Assembly: GCF_003605635.1 (NCBI RefSeq)
Contig: NZ_QMDW01000027.1
Span: 1 to 34,416 of the forward strand
From: Halonotius pteroides
GTDB taxonomy: Archaea > Halobacteriota > Halobacteria > Halobacteriales > Haloferacaceae
DNA: 34,416 nt
Direction: 5' to 3'
Shown here: positions 7,446-16,183 of the stretch, piece by piece
Layout of the letters: each line of letters starts with the position of its first letter
Numbering within the stretch: position 1 is the stretch's first letter
Made by a program: the position numbers and the translations under genes
Notes under the pieces: generated by a model
What the model saw: the letters and a program-made list of their open reading frames with translations, nothing else
The model's database searches: none
What the model was told of the DNA's origin: nothing

Positions 7446-10058
7446 TTATAGTTCGGTATCAAGGACGGCATCGTCGAGGGCAATTCCTTTTCCAGTGTTG
7501 ATCGCATACTTGTCGTCGTCTTCATCGATATCTGCGATTCTGAGATCCGCTGAAAGCTCCGTATCCGAGACTGGCACCGATACCAAACATGATTGAAGCT
7601 GTTGAAACATGGAACTCGCTTCCTGCCAGTGATTTTCATCTTTCGCCTGTTGATAGTTCTTGTACAGTTCTCGTTCGGAATCAGTGATCAACACCAATAC
7701 ATCGATAGTGGTGTACTCCTCGTCGATCAGTGAGGCAGTCCGTAGTTTATTTCCCTCGCCGTTGTTGTATGCAGTCACCAGCTCATCAGTCCGGTCACCG
7801 GTCTGAAGTTGGCCGTGCAGTTGATCATAATATCGCTCAATGCCATCAGAGATTACCGCTGACTCAGGCAGCGTAGTCCCGCGGTTAGTAACCAACTCAT
7901 TAAGCACAATTTGTGTTGGCCGAAGCAACGATGCATCGCCATAGATCAACGAACTCGGGATATACTCTTGTTGGGGTGGACTATCCAACCGCCAGATCGT
8001 CACTGGGCGAGTGGGCCCACCAAAGGAGCGATTACATCGCCCTGCCGCTTGGACGATCGCTGGCAAGGGCGCAAAGTCACGATACAGTCGATCAAAGCTA
8101 ATATCAACGCCAGCTTCGATCAACTGCGTCGAGATAGTCACCGTAGGCGTCCCGTCAAAGGGGGTCGTCGTGTCTGGATCAGTAATTAACCCAATTGCGT
8201 CGATCAAGAGCTGTCGATCAACCGGGCGTAGTCGAGTCGTCAACGTCGCTGTCAGCAATTCGGCCCCATCGCTACGGTCAGCTAAGTACTGAAGATAGTC
8301 ATCTGCAGATTGTGCGTCTGGATCTCGATTCCGATGATACGATAGCAGCTGATCACCTAACGCAACTGAGTCTGCTGAGGATGCTGCTGCAGACATTGTT
8401 ACCGCACAATCGACCGTATTGACGATCGACAATGTGTTCGAGGAGCCAGTTGTCTCACCAACAAGCTCCTCAGCAGCGGTCGCCAGTGGAAGCGGCCCGC
8501 CTTCACGTTCAAAGTATGCCTGCATGCTCTCATGGAGATCAAAGGTCACTCGGGGATTGTCAGCTAACACCGACCGACAGGCTTCGCCCAACCCAACCAA
8601 CGGCGTTGGCGTAGGCGTCTCATCCAACTGGTCTACGAACCGTGGTTGGGTCGCTGTCATCAGAATAACTGTGGCATCGTACAGCTCAACACACGTCGAT
8701 ATGAGGTGGCCGATGAGGCCCCACCACTCATGCGGTGCCGCCTGCGGTTCGTCAATGATGATGACACTGTCGTGGAGAGCAGGCAGCTTTATTGACTGAA
8801 CATTCCCGGGGCCAGCAAGGGTTTCGAAAAGTTGTGTGAAAGTCGTCAGTACCAACCCTGATCGCCATGCTTCAGCATGTAACGTTTCTCGGCCTGTGCT
8901 GTACCCCTCAGTGTGTAAGTCACTATCAGCAGTCCGTGTATCAGCTAGATGGTGATGTTTGGTATAGGGCTTTGAATGCGGTTTCAGTCCGAAGATAGAT
9001 TGAATCTCACTGTCGACCTGATCAATAATCGATGTATATGGAAGGCTGTAGATCACCCGACTGTCTCGATTGGCCGCCCTAGTGAGGGCTGCCCGGAGGC
9101 CAGTGTATGTCTTCCCAAACCCAGTCGGTAACGTGATCTCGAAGACATTTGTCTGGGGATTGGCTTCGATTGTTGATGTGGCCCGGCCGTTGGCGGCCGT
9201 CTGAATTGCAGCCACCCGCTGTCGGATGGTTGCTGAGGCATCCGGAAGCTCAGCATCGGGGTGTCGACGATACCAGCGTGCTGGCTCGCCGTTGGGAAGC
9301 CGTGTCGAAGACAATCGATCAACTCGTTGGGTGAGCAACGAGGGATCAGGGCGAACGGTGGTTGTGAGCTCTGTCACGTTATCGGCGGTCGTCAGTCTAC
9401 TGGCATCGCTCTTATCCGCAGCTACGAGCGTCGACCACAGATTCAGGCTGTACGCGTAGAAGTCATCGTTCCCGACAGTGCCGATGAGGTCACTGATTGC
9501 TCGCTGATAGTCGTCTGCTGAAAGCCCACGGATATCATCCCAGCTGAGGGCTCCCTCGGTTGTCGTCGTGATGATCTCGTCGGCAGCGTCAGCGGCCTGA
9601 TCATCGATCGCCTGGAGTTGGTCATCACATCGATCTAATCGCTGTTGAATGTACTCGTCTGAGCGTGTGTATTCAGTCAGTGCTGGCTGAATATTCGGCA
9701 GTACGGAGTGGTGTTTTGCAACGGCGATGAACCCTGCTGCTGCGGTGGCATCACTACAGCCCAAAGCGTTGAGAATAGGGAGAGTGATCAGCGCACTCAC
9801 CTCGCCGTGGTAGGTGTGTTTTGGACTGGGGGCCGCTGTGCGATCACCGGTCGCTACATACTCTTGGAACCACGGTGTGAGTTTTCCAAAATCGTGACTC
9901 CATGCGACGGCCCTTGCAACTGTCGACCACACCTCACCAAACGGCGTGTCTCCACGATCGGTGCTCAACGCGGCGGCTGCAGCTGCGACCCCACGACAGT
10001 GCGCATCAAGCGACTGGGTGGGGCGTGCATCGAAGGCTGCTAGGGCCCGCTGTGTCAT
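7446..10058 (-). CDS. cas3: CRISPR-associated helicase-nuclease Cas3 (type I-B)
   Basis: Cas3, recruited by Cascade to unwind and degrade target DNA. The N-terminal HD nuclease domain shows SHDFGK (about residues 54-59) plus later histidines KHTYH and AKHHS. The SF2 helicase follows, with Walker A PTGFGKT (about 311-317), the DEAD-like box IIIDEPQA (about 436), MTATQPR and motif VI QAAGRCNR. It is about 870 aa, as expected for a fused HD-helicase. ATG at 10056-10058 overlaps the cas5 stop as ATGA and is preferred over an upstream in-frame start three codons earlier. The reading frame is complete, so interference is probably retained even though the genes behind it are deleted. Confidence 0.95.
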   Translation of the reverse strand: MTQRALAAFDARPTQSLDAHCRGVAAAAAALSTDRGDTPFGEVWSTVARAVAWSHDFGKLTPWFQEYVATGDRTAAPSPKHTYHGEVSALITLPILNALGCSDATAAAGFIAVAKHHSVLPNIQPALTEYTRSDEYIQQRLDRCDDQLQAIDDQAADAADEIITTTTEGALSWDDIRGLSADDYQRAISDLIGTVGNDDFYAYSLNLWSTLVAADKSDASRLTTADNVTELTTTVRPDPSLLTQRVDRLSSTRLPNGEPARWYRRHPDAELPDASATIRQRVAAIQTAANGRATSTIEANPQTNVFEITLPTGFGKTYTGLRAALTRAANRDSRVIYSLPYTSIIDQVDSEIQSIFGLKPHSKPYTKHHHLADTRTADSDLHTEGYSTGRETLHAEAWRSGLVLTTFTQLFETLAGPGNVQSIKLPALHDSVIIIDEPQAAPHEWWGLIGHLISTCVELYDATVILMTATQPRFVDQLDETPTPTPLVGLGEACRSVLADNPRVTFDLHESMQAYFEREGGPLPLATAAEELVGETTGSSNTLSIVNTVDCAVTMSAAASSADSVALGDQLLSYHRNRDPDAQSADDYLQYLADRSDGAELLTATLTTRLRPVDRQLLIDAIGLITDPDTTTPFDGTPTVTISTQLIEAGVDISFDRLYRDFAPLPAIVQAAGRCNRSFGGPTRPVTIWRLDSPPQQEYIPSSLIYGDASLLRPTQIVLNELVTNRGTTLPESAVISDGIERYYDQLHGQLQTGDRTDELVTAYNNGEGNKLRTASLIDEEYTTIDVLVLITDSERELYKNYQQAKDENHWQEASSMFQQLQSCLVSVPVSDTELSADLRIADIDEDDDKYAINTGKGIALDDAVLDTEL

Positions 10059-10816
10059 CGGAAGCAAACGGTTCGATCACCGACTGTTGCCACCGCTGCA
10101 TCGGGAGCACTCAGTGTTTCGCCGGCCGGGGCATACGCATACGAGGCGAATCCGGTGGTTTTCCGGCCGTGATCGTCAGCTTCCATGAACGCTGGTGATC
10201 GTTCCATTTGGAGTGGTGTCCCGGGTGTGGGTACCACATGAGCCTCGGGAACTGTCGATGAGATTGCTTCGGTGTCGCCGCCCTCACTGACCGTCGTTCG
10301 CTCCACATCTTCGATTGAGGCCAGACATTCAGTCTTCCCCAGTGAGGGAGTATAGACAGCCCGTCCAGACTCAAGATAGTCGGTCAACCGATCGAAGGTT
10401 TCGGTGTCATCCAAGATCAGATCGATCCGATAGGACGCATCAACAACATACTCGAAGGTGCGACGTTTGCGCTCTGCAGCGATTGTTTTGGGATCGATGA
10501 CTGTCTTGCCTGAGATGCCCTCTGCTGATTTGATGTCGCCACTGGTCGTCGGGAGAGTCAACATCGGGATTGCCTGAGTGGTAAGCGAACACGCTGGTGA
10601 GATCGCCATCGCTGAGGCCTCCCGACTGAAGGTGTCATAGTAGGAGTCTCGAGGCTCACCGAGGATCGCCGCCAGCAATCCGGCAACGGTGGTTCGCGGG
10701 ATCACCCGATAGGTGAGCTTCTCGGTTGTGGCATCGATCCGTCTGAAATGGGCAAACGGGCCACTAACCGTAAAGGAGAGACACTCCCGGCCAGTGACAT
10801 CCAGTGAGGTACTCAT
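10055..10816 (-). CDS. cas5: CRISPR-associated Cas5 (type I-B)
   Basis: Cas5 (253 aa), the Cascade subunit that caps the 5' handle of the crRNA. The N-terminal RAMP strand and Cas5-type motif CLSFTVSGPFAHFRRIDAT is followed by TYRVIPRTTVAGLLAAILG, typical of Cas5 proteins. The start ATG overlaps the cas7 stop and the end overlaps the cas3 start, both as ATGA, which indicates translational coupling in one operon. No damage is visible. The assignment rests on the N-terminal motif and on its fixed place between cas7 and cas3. Confidence 0.93.
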   Translation of the reverse strand: MSTSLDVTGRECLSFTVSGPFAHFRRIDATTEKLTYRVIPRTTVAGLLAAILGEPRDSYYDTFSREASAMAISPACSLTTQAIPMLTLPTTSGDIKSAEGISGKTVIDPKTIAAERKRRTFEYVVDASYRIDLILDDTETFDRLTDYLESGRAVYTPSLGKTECLASIEDVERTTVSEGGDTEAISSTVPEAHVVPTPGTPLQMERSPAFMEADDHGRKTTGFASYAYAPAGETLSAPDAAVATVGDRTVCFR

Positions 10817-11856
10817 GCGTATGGATCGTGTTCGGTGACGGTATCGGCACCAACGGCGGCTTCCAGTGCCTCCACCAGTACGTCTGGGCCGCCCGTTTCG
10901 TCGCCGGCTTCAACGGTTAGATGTCGGTCGGTAGTGAGATGCACCGTCTCGATGTGATCGCTGTACGCTTCGAGATCGGCCAGCAACCCATCGATGTTCA
11001 GGGTGACATCTGTGATATTGCGCAACTCGGTGTCGGGTACATCGCCAGTCAGCTCCAGTCCATCATCGAGCGTGCCGATGTGGAATTCGTCGGTCGTATA
11101 CTCAACACGGAGGTACAGTCGCGGTTGATGGCCCATCTTTGAGCGTGTCAGCGTCTGGTTTTTAACGGCCCGCCAGAGGGCGGTATCCAGCCGATCAACA
11201 TCCGTCTCGCTAAGCAGTGTATCCTCCGCGGCGACCTCGTTGACAACACCATGGAATGGGATCAATGCATACTGAAGTCGGTTGTCGGTCGCAAACGTTC
11301 CCTGTTCATTTTCCTCACTACTGGAGACAACCGTCGAGAGCTGTTTTGATTCGCTCTTCTGGACAACCGTATTCAGACTCCGAGCATGGCTGAACTGTAC
11401 CGGGCCGATAAACTGGCCAGGGAAGCCCTCGCCAATCTGATCTTGGAACTCACTGCTGAACGAACATGTGGCACCGAAGTACCGAACATCGGTCGCATGC
11501 TGCAGGAAGCTGACGGCGGCTTCGTTGCCACCCATTTCTTCAAGTTCATCTTCCTCAAGCCCAGTGACCCGGGTAAACAGTTCATCACGGCCCGGAACAT
11601 CCTCAATCGTGCTTTTCGAGGGGTTTTTGACGTAGATTCCGAAGTCATCGTCGTCGAGTTGGTCGCGAAGATACCGCTTGAGACGGACATCGGTCACCAC
11701 GGCGGCGCCGGTTGTCTCATCAATACGAGGCTTATCGTTGGCAGACAGAGGATTCCCGTTGGGATTGGTATCTTCGGCATCATACAGGAAGACGATCTCT
11801 GAGCGGTTGTCTACAACATCGGTACCATCAGGGTGGGCGGCGGTAGTGTCTGTCAT
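10813..11856 (-). CDS. cas7: CRISPR-associated Cas7 (Csh2-like, type I-B)
   Basis: Cas7, the backbone subunit that polymerises along the crRNA in Cascade. The signature N-terminal region EIVFLYDAEDTNPNGNPL and the DVRLKRYLRD segment are typical of the Csh2/Cas7 family, and FIGPVQFSHARSLN lies mid-protein. ATG at 11854-11856 (MTDTTAAHPDG) is chosen because it lies 4 nt after the cas8b stop and precedes the conserved domain; a longer frame exists upstream but lies inside cas8b. That gives 347 aa, close to known haloarchaeal Cas7. Its stop overlaps cas5 by ATGA. Confidence 0.95.
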   Translation of the reverse strand: MTDTTAAHPDGTDVVDNRSEIVFLYDAEDTNPNGNPLSANDKPRIDETTGAAVVTDVRLKRYLRDQLDDDDFGIYVKNPSKSTIEDVPGRDELFTRVTGLEEDELEEMGGNEAAVSFLQHATDVRYFGATCSFSSEFQDQIGEGFPGQFIGPVQFSHARSLNTVVQKSESKQLSTVVSSSEENEQGTFATDNRLQYALIPFHGVVNEVAAEDTLLSETDVDRLDTALWRAVKNQTLTRSKMGHQPRLYLRVEYTTDEFHIGTLDDGLELTGDVPDTELRNITDVTLNIDGLLADLEAYSDHIETVHLTTDRHLTVEAGDETGGPDVLVEALEAAVGADTVTEHDPYA

Positions 11857-11860
11857 TGGC

Positions 11861-14074
11861 TTAGTTGGCGTCGGGGGCTGCAGCTTGTTCGTCGTCCTGT
11901 TCGTCAAGATTCGTATCGCTGAGGCCATAGGCAATACCTAAACTGTAGAGCCACTGCAGTTCGGCTTCGGTCAGTGACCACTCATCTGGATTGGCCGACA
12001 GCATGAGATCCGGCAGCCGATCGGTGTATCGGCTGTTGGTTCGATACGATCGGCTCTTGTCGGCCTCAGCATACGAGTTGTTCATCTGGAGTACCTCCTT
12101 GGTGACTTCCGTGATGGTCTGCTTGGTCAGGTAATCAACAGGGTACCGTCGCACCAAGGTTGAGCTAACCCCCTCGAAATCTTGGTAGGCAGTGATGCGG
12201 CCGACCAAGCCCCCAAGGAGGAAGATCGCTCGTTCAGGGTCAGCTTCTATGGCGGCATGGGAATCCAGGAACTGTTCAAGTCTGTCGTCGCGTGAATCGT
12301 ACTCGGTGTCCATAGGGTTGGTGTCGAATGAAAGCGTCTGTGCTGTATCAATGAGCCCAGCGTCGGTGAGGGCCCGAAGTTGTGCATACTGTTCGACGAC
12401 ACTGCGTTTTGGAAACGCGATATACCCATCGTCGGAATCGAATTGCTGTCGTTGCTCCTGTATCAACTGATGGATATATCGCTCAAGCAATGACGTAGCT
12501 GCCAACTTCCCGCCGGTGACCAGCGTTTTCACCGGTTGGAAGCGGCTGTCGTCGGCCGCTCCTGCCCCAGGTGTATCCGAGGCATTACGGCTGCTGCGAG
12601 TTGGTTCGGTTGTGCGTCGGAAATAGCCACCATAGAGGATGTACCGATGGAGGTTCAATTCCCTGCCCAACAGAGGGCTGGCATCCGGAGTTGGGTTGTC
12701 ATGGAAGATGCCATCGCCGCAAAATGGTGCTGTGTCGGTAGCCCGACTGTGAGCATTCGTCAGTGCCATCGCGCGTGAAACGCCATCCAACGAATCGAAA
12801 AATACGCGATCTGGGTTGCCAGTCACTTGATAGACGACAGCCACACGAACATTTGAATACTCCAAGTCGGTGCCTGAATCAAACGACAGGGCATCTGGGA
12901 GTGATTCCTCATCGGACATCTCACCACGAATCTCATCGAAGATATCCGAGACTGTGGCATCGAAGGTGCCGTCTTCACCGGTGTCTGCCCCTTGCAACGC
13001 CTTGTAAACCTCCGAATAGAAGGCCTCGAAGGTCTCAGGGTCGAGATCGGACTGACGGGTGGTGAGATACGGCAGGACATACAGCCGACGACTGTTGCCA
13101 AGCCCTCGGAAGAAGTCATCAAACACTGAACCGGCGACCGAAACCGCCGCGGCCACATCGAACGACAGTGGTCGGTTGCGCCACGCGGATTCACCTTCGG
13201 TGTCGAGATCGGCGAAGTGTTCGCGCTGCTTCTTTCCGAACATTCCGAAGAGACCGGGGGAGCCACCAGTGACGGGTTCGGTTTCATCGCTGACGTAGCC
13301 GGTGGATTCGCCGCGGGCATCCTCAACTGAGATGCTGGTGAGGCGATCGGCCTTTTTTGCCCGCATTACGTCATTGAAGATCGGAACTTCAGCGGGGAAC
13401 TTGTAGGAGTCTTCACCCGGAAGTTTCACTCGGACGGTGATCAAGGCCTCCAACTCATCCTCTTCGCTGTCGACCAACGACAAGAACGAGTCGGCCAGCT
13501 GCTCCATCGTGTTGTCGTCATCTCCCAGAGCAGCCATCGCCTCAAGAATGGCTGCATCCTCGGGTGCAGCGGCTTCTTTGACCGTCTCGGCGTACTCACT
13601 TTGGGCCCATCCAGTGAATCGATCTTGGATGTTGTTGGTGCCCCACGCATCATCGCGAAGCCCGGCCAGATGGTGGGCGTCGGCTCCCTTGTGGGTGGTA
13701 ATCGAGTAATCCGTCATTGAGCTTGTTTTGCCCTCGGGATAGGCGTGGCCGACGCGATAGCGATCACTCTCGGTGAGCGTTGTGATCTCGACGGGGCCAT
13801 CTGTTGTCTCAGCGGTTCCCAGAGTGGGATTTTCCGGATCCGACAGGTCGGCATACACCGTGATCAAGCTGTCTGGCTCACCGAAGAGACCGCTTTTTGC
13901 GCGTGGGGTGAGATATGCAAGATGTTCGGGTGCGAGATCCCAATCAAGGGCCTCGGAGGTGGCAGCATCGTACCAATCGAACAGTGAATACTGCCAGGCA
14001 ATCTCATAGAGTGAGGCCGGAATTCGATCTTGGAAGCGATCGACGGCCGTGCTGGCTGGTGTGTTACTAGACAT
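11861..14074 (-). CDS. cas8b: CRISPR-associated Cas8b (Csh1-like large subunit)
   Basis: Cas8b, the large Cascade subunit that takes part in PAM recognition and target-strand handling. The frame from ATG 14072-14074 (MSSNTPASTAVDRFQDRIP) encodes 737 aa, the usual size in haloarchaea. The ATG lies inside the end of cas6, with an 8-bp overlap; in-frame codons further upstream lie inside cas6 and are rejected. Family-like features are IPASLYEIAWQYSLFDWY at the N-terminus, SLFDWYDAATSEALDW shortly after, and a C-terminal helical part with FLLGGLVGRITAYQ and a terminal DEQDDEQAAAPDAN tail. Large subunits diverge strongly, so the call leans on length and operon position as well as similarity. Confidence 0.92.
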   Translation of the reverse strand: MSSNTPASTAVDRFQDRIPASLYEIAWQYSLFDWYDAATSEALDWDLAPEHLAYLTPRAKSGLFGEPDSLITVYADLSDPENPTLGTAETTDGPVEITTLTESDRYRVGHAYPEGKTSSMTDYSITTHKGADAHHLAGLRDDAWGTNNIQDRFTGWAQSEYAETVKEAAAPEDAAILEAMAALGDDDNTMEQLADSFLSLVDSEEDELEALITVRVKLPGEDSYKFPAEVPIFNDVMRAKKADRLTSISVEDARGESTGYVSDETEPVTGGSPGLFGMFGKKQREHFADLDTEGESAWRNRPLSFDVAAAVSVAGSVFDDFFRGLGNSRRLYVLPYLTTRQSDLDPETFEAFYSEVYKALQGADTGEDGTFDATVSDIFDEIRGEMSDEESLPDALSFDSGTDLEYSNVRVAVVYQVTGNPDRVFFDSLDGVSRAMALTNAHSRATDTAPFCGDGIFHDNPTPDASPLLGRELNLHRYILYGGYFRRTTEPTRSSRNASDTPGAGAADDSRFQPVKTLVTGGKLAATSLLERYIHQLIQEQRQQFDSDDGYIAFPKRSVVEQYAQLRALTDAGLIDTAQTLSFDTNPMDTEYDSRDDRLEQFLDSHAAIEADPERAIFLLGGLVGRITAYQDFEGVSSTLVRRYPVDYLTKQTITEVTKEVLQMNNSYAEADKSRSYRTNSRYTDRLPDLMLSANPDEWSLTEAELQWLYSLGIAYGLSDTNLDEQDDEQAAAPDAN

Positions 14075-14834
14075 TGGTGATGTTGAGAAAGCCCAGCCCG
14101 AGGCCATTTCGTTCGCCGATGCCGGTATCCAACGCCAAGTTGAGGTGGCGACGGTGGTCGTCATCCCGCACCTGATACTCGAATCGCCACTTGCTCAGGA
14201 CATAGGTCATCTCTTGGCCAGTGGTGACCGTCACCGGGATGGCGAAGGTTTTGATCAGCTCGTAGCTATCGAATAGCTCGTAGTCGGTGTCACTGGGCCC
14301 CGGGAGGTAGTCCGGACAGAAGCGATTGTGCTTCTGATCGAGATTGTTCTCAACTTGGGTGATGAACGGTTCCATCGTATGTTCTGGTTGCCAGAAAATA
14401 GCTTCATCACCGTCTGGTTTGATCCCATAATCATCAGCTTTCCATTGGGGGATACGGACTAATACACCGGTGCCGCTCTCGATGGTGCCTTCGGTACCGG
14501 GCTCGCCGACATCGGGTTCGAGTGAACTCACGTCGTCGACGTGGAACGGCATTTCGCCGATATTCAGCTCTCGGTCATCCAGCAAGTCTGCGGCAACGTT
14601 AGCCAGCAGCTCCTCGTCCGGTGAGCTAACTAACAGCTTTCGGTCGTCGCCGGCCTCCATGTCGTGTGGTGGGAACGGGTTCGAATACGCGAAGCCGGGG
14701 GGCTCGCCGTTGTCGTGGCGGTCGTCGTATGGTGTGTCTTCGAGTGCGTTCCAGATCCGACCTCGGAGTTTGTGGTGGTAGTCGTTCTGGTAGGCGGCGT
14801 CCGATCGGGCGGACAAATGGACCATTACACGCAC
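14067..14834 (-). CDS. cas6: CRISPR RNA endoribonuclease Cas6 (type I-B)
   Basis: Cas6 cuts the repeat RNA to make crRNAs with an 8-nt 5' handle, and is the first gene of the cas operon. The N-terminal strand MRVMVHLSARSD is followed by YQNDYHHKLRGRIW with His20/His21, the likely catalytic region. The C-terminus has the glycine-rich loop GIGERNGLGLGFLNI that defines the family. The start is taken as GTG at 14832-14834 because a Shine-Dalgarno-like GAGGTGA sits 9 nt upstream (14844-14850). An ATG at 14825 is the alternative. The 3' end overlaps cas8b by 8 bp. Confidence 0.94.
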   Translation of the reverse strand: MRVMVHLSARSDAAYQNDYHHKLRGRIWNALEDTPYDDRHDNGEPPGFAYSNPFPPHDMEAGDDRKLLVSSPDEELLANVAADLLDDRELNIGEMPFHVDDVSSLEPDVGEPGTEGTIESGTGVLVRIPQWKADDYGIKPDGDEAIFWQPEHTMEPFITQVENNLDQKHNRFCPDYLPGPSDTDYELFDSYELIKTFAIPVTVTTGQEMTYVLSKWRFEYQVRDDDHRRHLNLALDTGIGERNGLGLGFLNITNV

Positions 14835-15260
14835 TTGGATGACTCACCTCTGTAGCGGGGAAGCATACAGTCTGTCATACAAAGAACTAGTACTAAAAAT
14901 GATGTCACGCCGAGTGAAAGTAAAATAATTTATTCCGGTTTCTTAAACATGAACATAACCAGATGTACTAACGCAATCTAGTTATATTATTAATGAGTTT
15001 CAGATCATAATCCTGTGAGTCTTTAACGACTTGTGTATCAAATCGCTAACGCAAACAAACCCAAACCGCTGAAACCGGCGGATTCCACCGTTTTATCGAT
15101 GCCAGCGAGATTGGAACCAACGAACCGCTATCGGTTTGTTATGATAACCAGCTATGTTTACACGATCACCATTCAATTTCTATCTGAATTATGATAAAAA
15201 TCATTCAGATACACTGAATACACCGGAAAACTGTATATTCCCGGGAAATTGAGTAGCAAC
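14835..15260. other. intergenic: cas promoter region and divergent small-gene promoter
   Basis: No gene is supported here. On the minus strand, TATA-like stretches lie at 14891-14900 (ACTAAAAATG on plus) and 14926-14935; either could serve cas6, which has a Shine-Dalgarno-like site next to its start. Near 15181-15211 is a hairpin-forming inverted repeat, followed by a TATA-like CTGTATATTCC around 15228-15238 upstream of the rightward gene at 15261. The part between about 15040 and 15175 shows nothing recognisable. Confidence 0.5.
15181..15211. promoter_or_regulatory. inverted repeat upstream of the 15261 gene
   Basis: TATCTGAAT at 15181-15189 pairs perfectly with ATTCAGATA at 15203-15211, and an inner ATGAT/ATCAT pair (15191-15195 and 15200-15204) extends the symmetry. 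It sits just upstream of the TATA-like box of the next gene, a position suited to an activator or repressor site. An RNA terminator hairpin is the alternative, but no long T tract follows. Confidence 0.45.
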
Positions 15261-15812
15261 ATGCACGATGAAACAGACCTCGGTGAAGTCTGTCCCGAAT
15301 GTGGAACACACCACCGCGTTATTGAGTCGATACCTGCCCAGCCACTCACTCAATCGCTCGTAGAAGAGCTTCGAGAAAGCACCAACTTCACTTTCGTCCG
15401 AGGGACGAATTGGATAAGCGCGGAAGACCTCGGCCTGAGCACTGATCAAGAAGTGACTGAAGACCTTATCATCGGAACGCAAACAAAGGCACTCTATCTC
15501 CAGCTCTACGAACCAGGATGGGTCGTCGAAATTGAGGAGAAGCCCTTCGAAGACGAGGATGAAACCGTCGAGGATGTTGCCCAAGAGATATTGCTGTTTG
15601 TCAGTCACGACCGAGAAGAACTGCTGTTTGAGATGCTTGAAATAATTAGCACAGAACTTGATCCCACATACGATTGCCCAGAATGCGACTACCTCGAAAC
15701 CGGTGGAAGCACATTGGCTCGAAACTTCCTTTTCCATCTCACTGAAAGCCACAACTACACCGGTGAAAAGGCCCTTTCAGTTCTTGAAGAGTGCACGCTT
15801 GATTCCGGATGA
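15261..15812 (+). CDS. hypothetical protein with two putative zinc-binding sites
   Basis: Acidic 183-aa protein of no recognised family. Near the N-terminus is CPECGTHH (Cys11, Cys14, His17/His18). Near the C-terminus is CPEC-x16-H-x4-H (Cys139, Cys142, His159, His164), which has the spacing of a C2H2-like finger. The middle is acidic with EEKPFEDEDETVEDVAQEI. ATG at 15261 is preferred because a TATA-like box lies about 30 bp upstream; a TTG at 15249 is less likely. It stands divergent to the cas operon with its own promoter, so a CRISPR role is not implied. A DNA- or RNA-binding or regulatory role is an inference from the zinc motifs only. Confidence 0.8.
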   Translation: MHDETDLGEVCPECGTHHRVIESIPAQPLTQSLVEELRESTNFTFVRGTNWISAEDLGLSTDQEVTEDLIIGTQTKALYLQLYEPGWVVEIEEKPFEDEDETVEDVAQEILLFVSHDREELLFEMLEIISTELDPTYDCPECDYLETGGSTLARNFLFHLTESHNYTGEKALSVLEECTLDSG

Positions 15813-16183
15813 ATCACTCTATGACTCCGCTTGGTAAGGTTCCTCAGATTGTATATTTTTCGTGAACTTTGGATTCTCTGTGTAGAATCCTAAGTTGGGG
15901 ACGGATTAGCAAGGTTTCTTTATATATTACCGGACGCCCGGTACCGGTGGCTTGTAGTTTCCAAAGTTGAGTGGATGCCGAGTGCCCTCAATAGCCGACT
16001 GCGGACAACTCTGTGCCATGAGCACGGCCTACGTATCGAAACAACACCCCGTGTGCCGAGTGAAACACACCAGCCTGCAAGTGTATTTGCTCTCCGGACA
16101 TGGTGGGGTGTCTCCAGCACATCGCAAGCAGACACACCACATTTCCGCTGTAATCCAGTGCTCAACAGACTCGCTGCCGGGAA
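15813..16183. other. intergenic with origin-box-like sequences
   Basis: No gene is supported. A TATA-like TTTATATATTA lies near 15919-15930. At 16095-16111 the plus strand reads CGGACATGGTGGGGTGT, sharing its first 14 bases exactly with an origin box at 20781-20808. At 16044-16060 ACACCCCGTGTGCCGAG resembles the box at 20741-20756 in the opposite orientation. A weaker third copy lies at 16129-16146. See the findings. Confidence 0.5.

Noticed and set aside
7166-7639. Frames overlapping the cas3 end and the cas1 remnant as possible replacement cas4.
   Set aside because: None shows the cysteine cluster or RecB-like motif of Cas4, and they lie opposite or out of frame with the known genes.
15201-15752. 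A 183-codon minus-strand frame opposite the two-zinc protein.
   Set aside because: It mirrors the codon pattern of the plus-strand gene, which carries real zinc motifs and its own promoter; the mirror has none.
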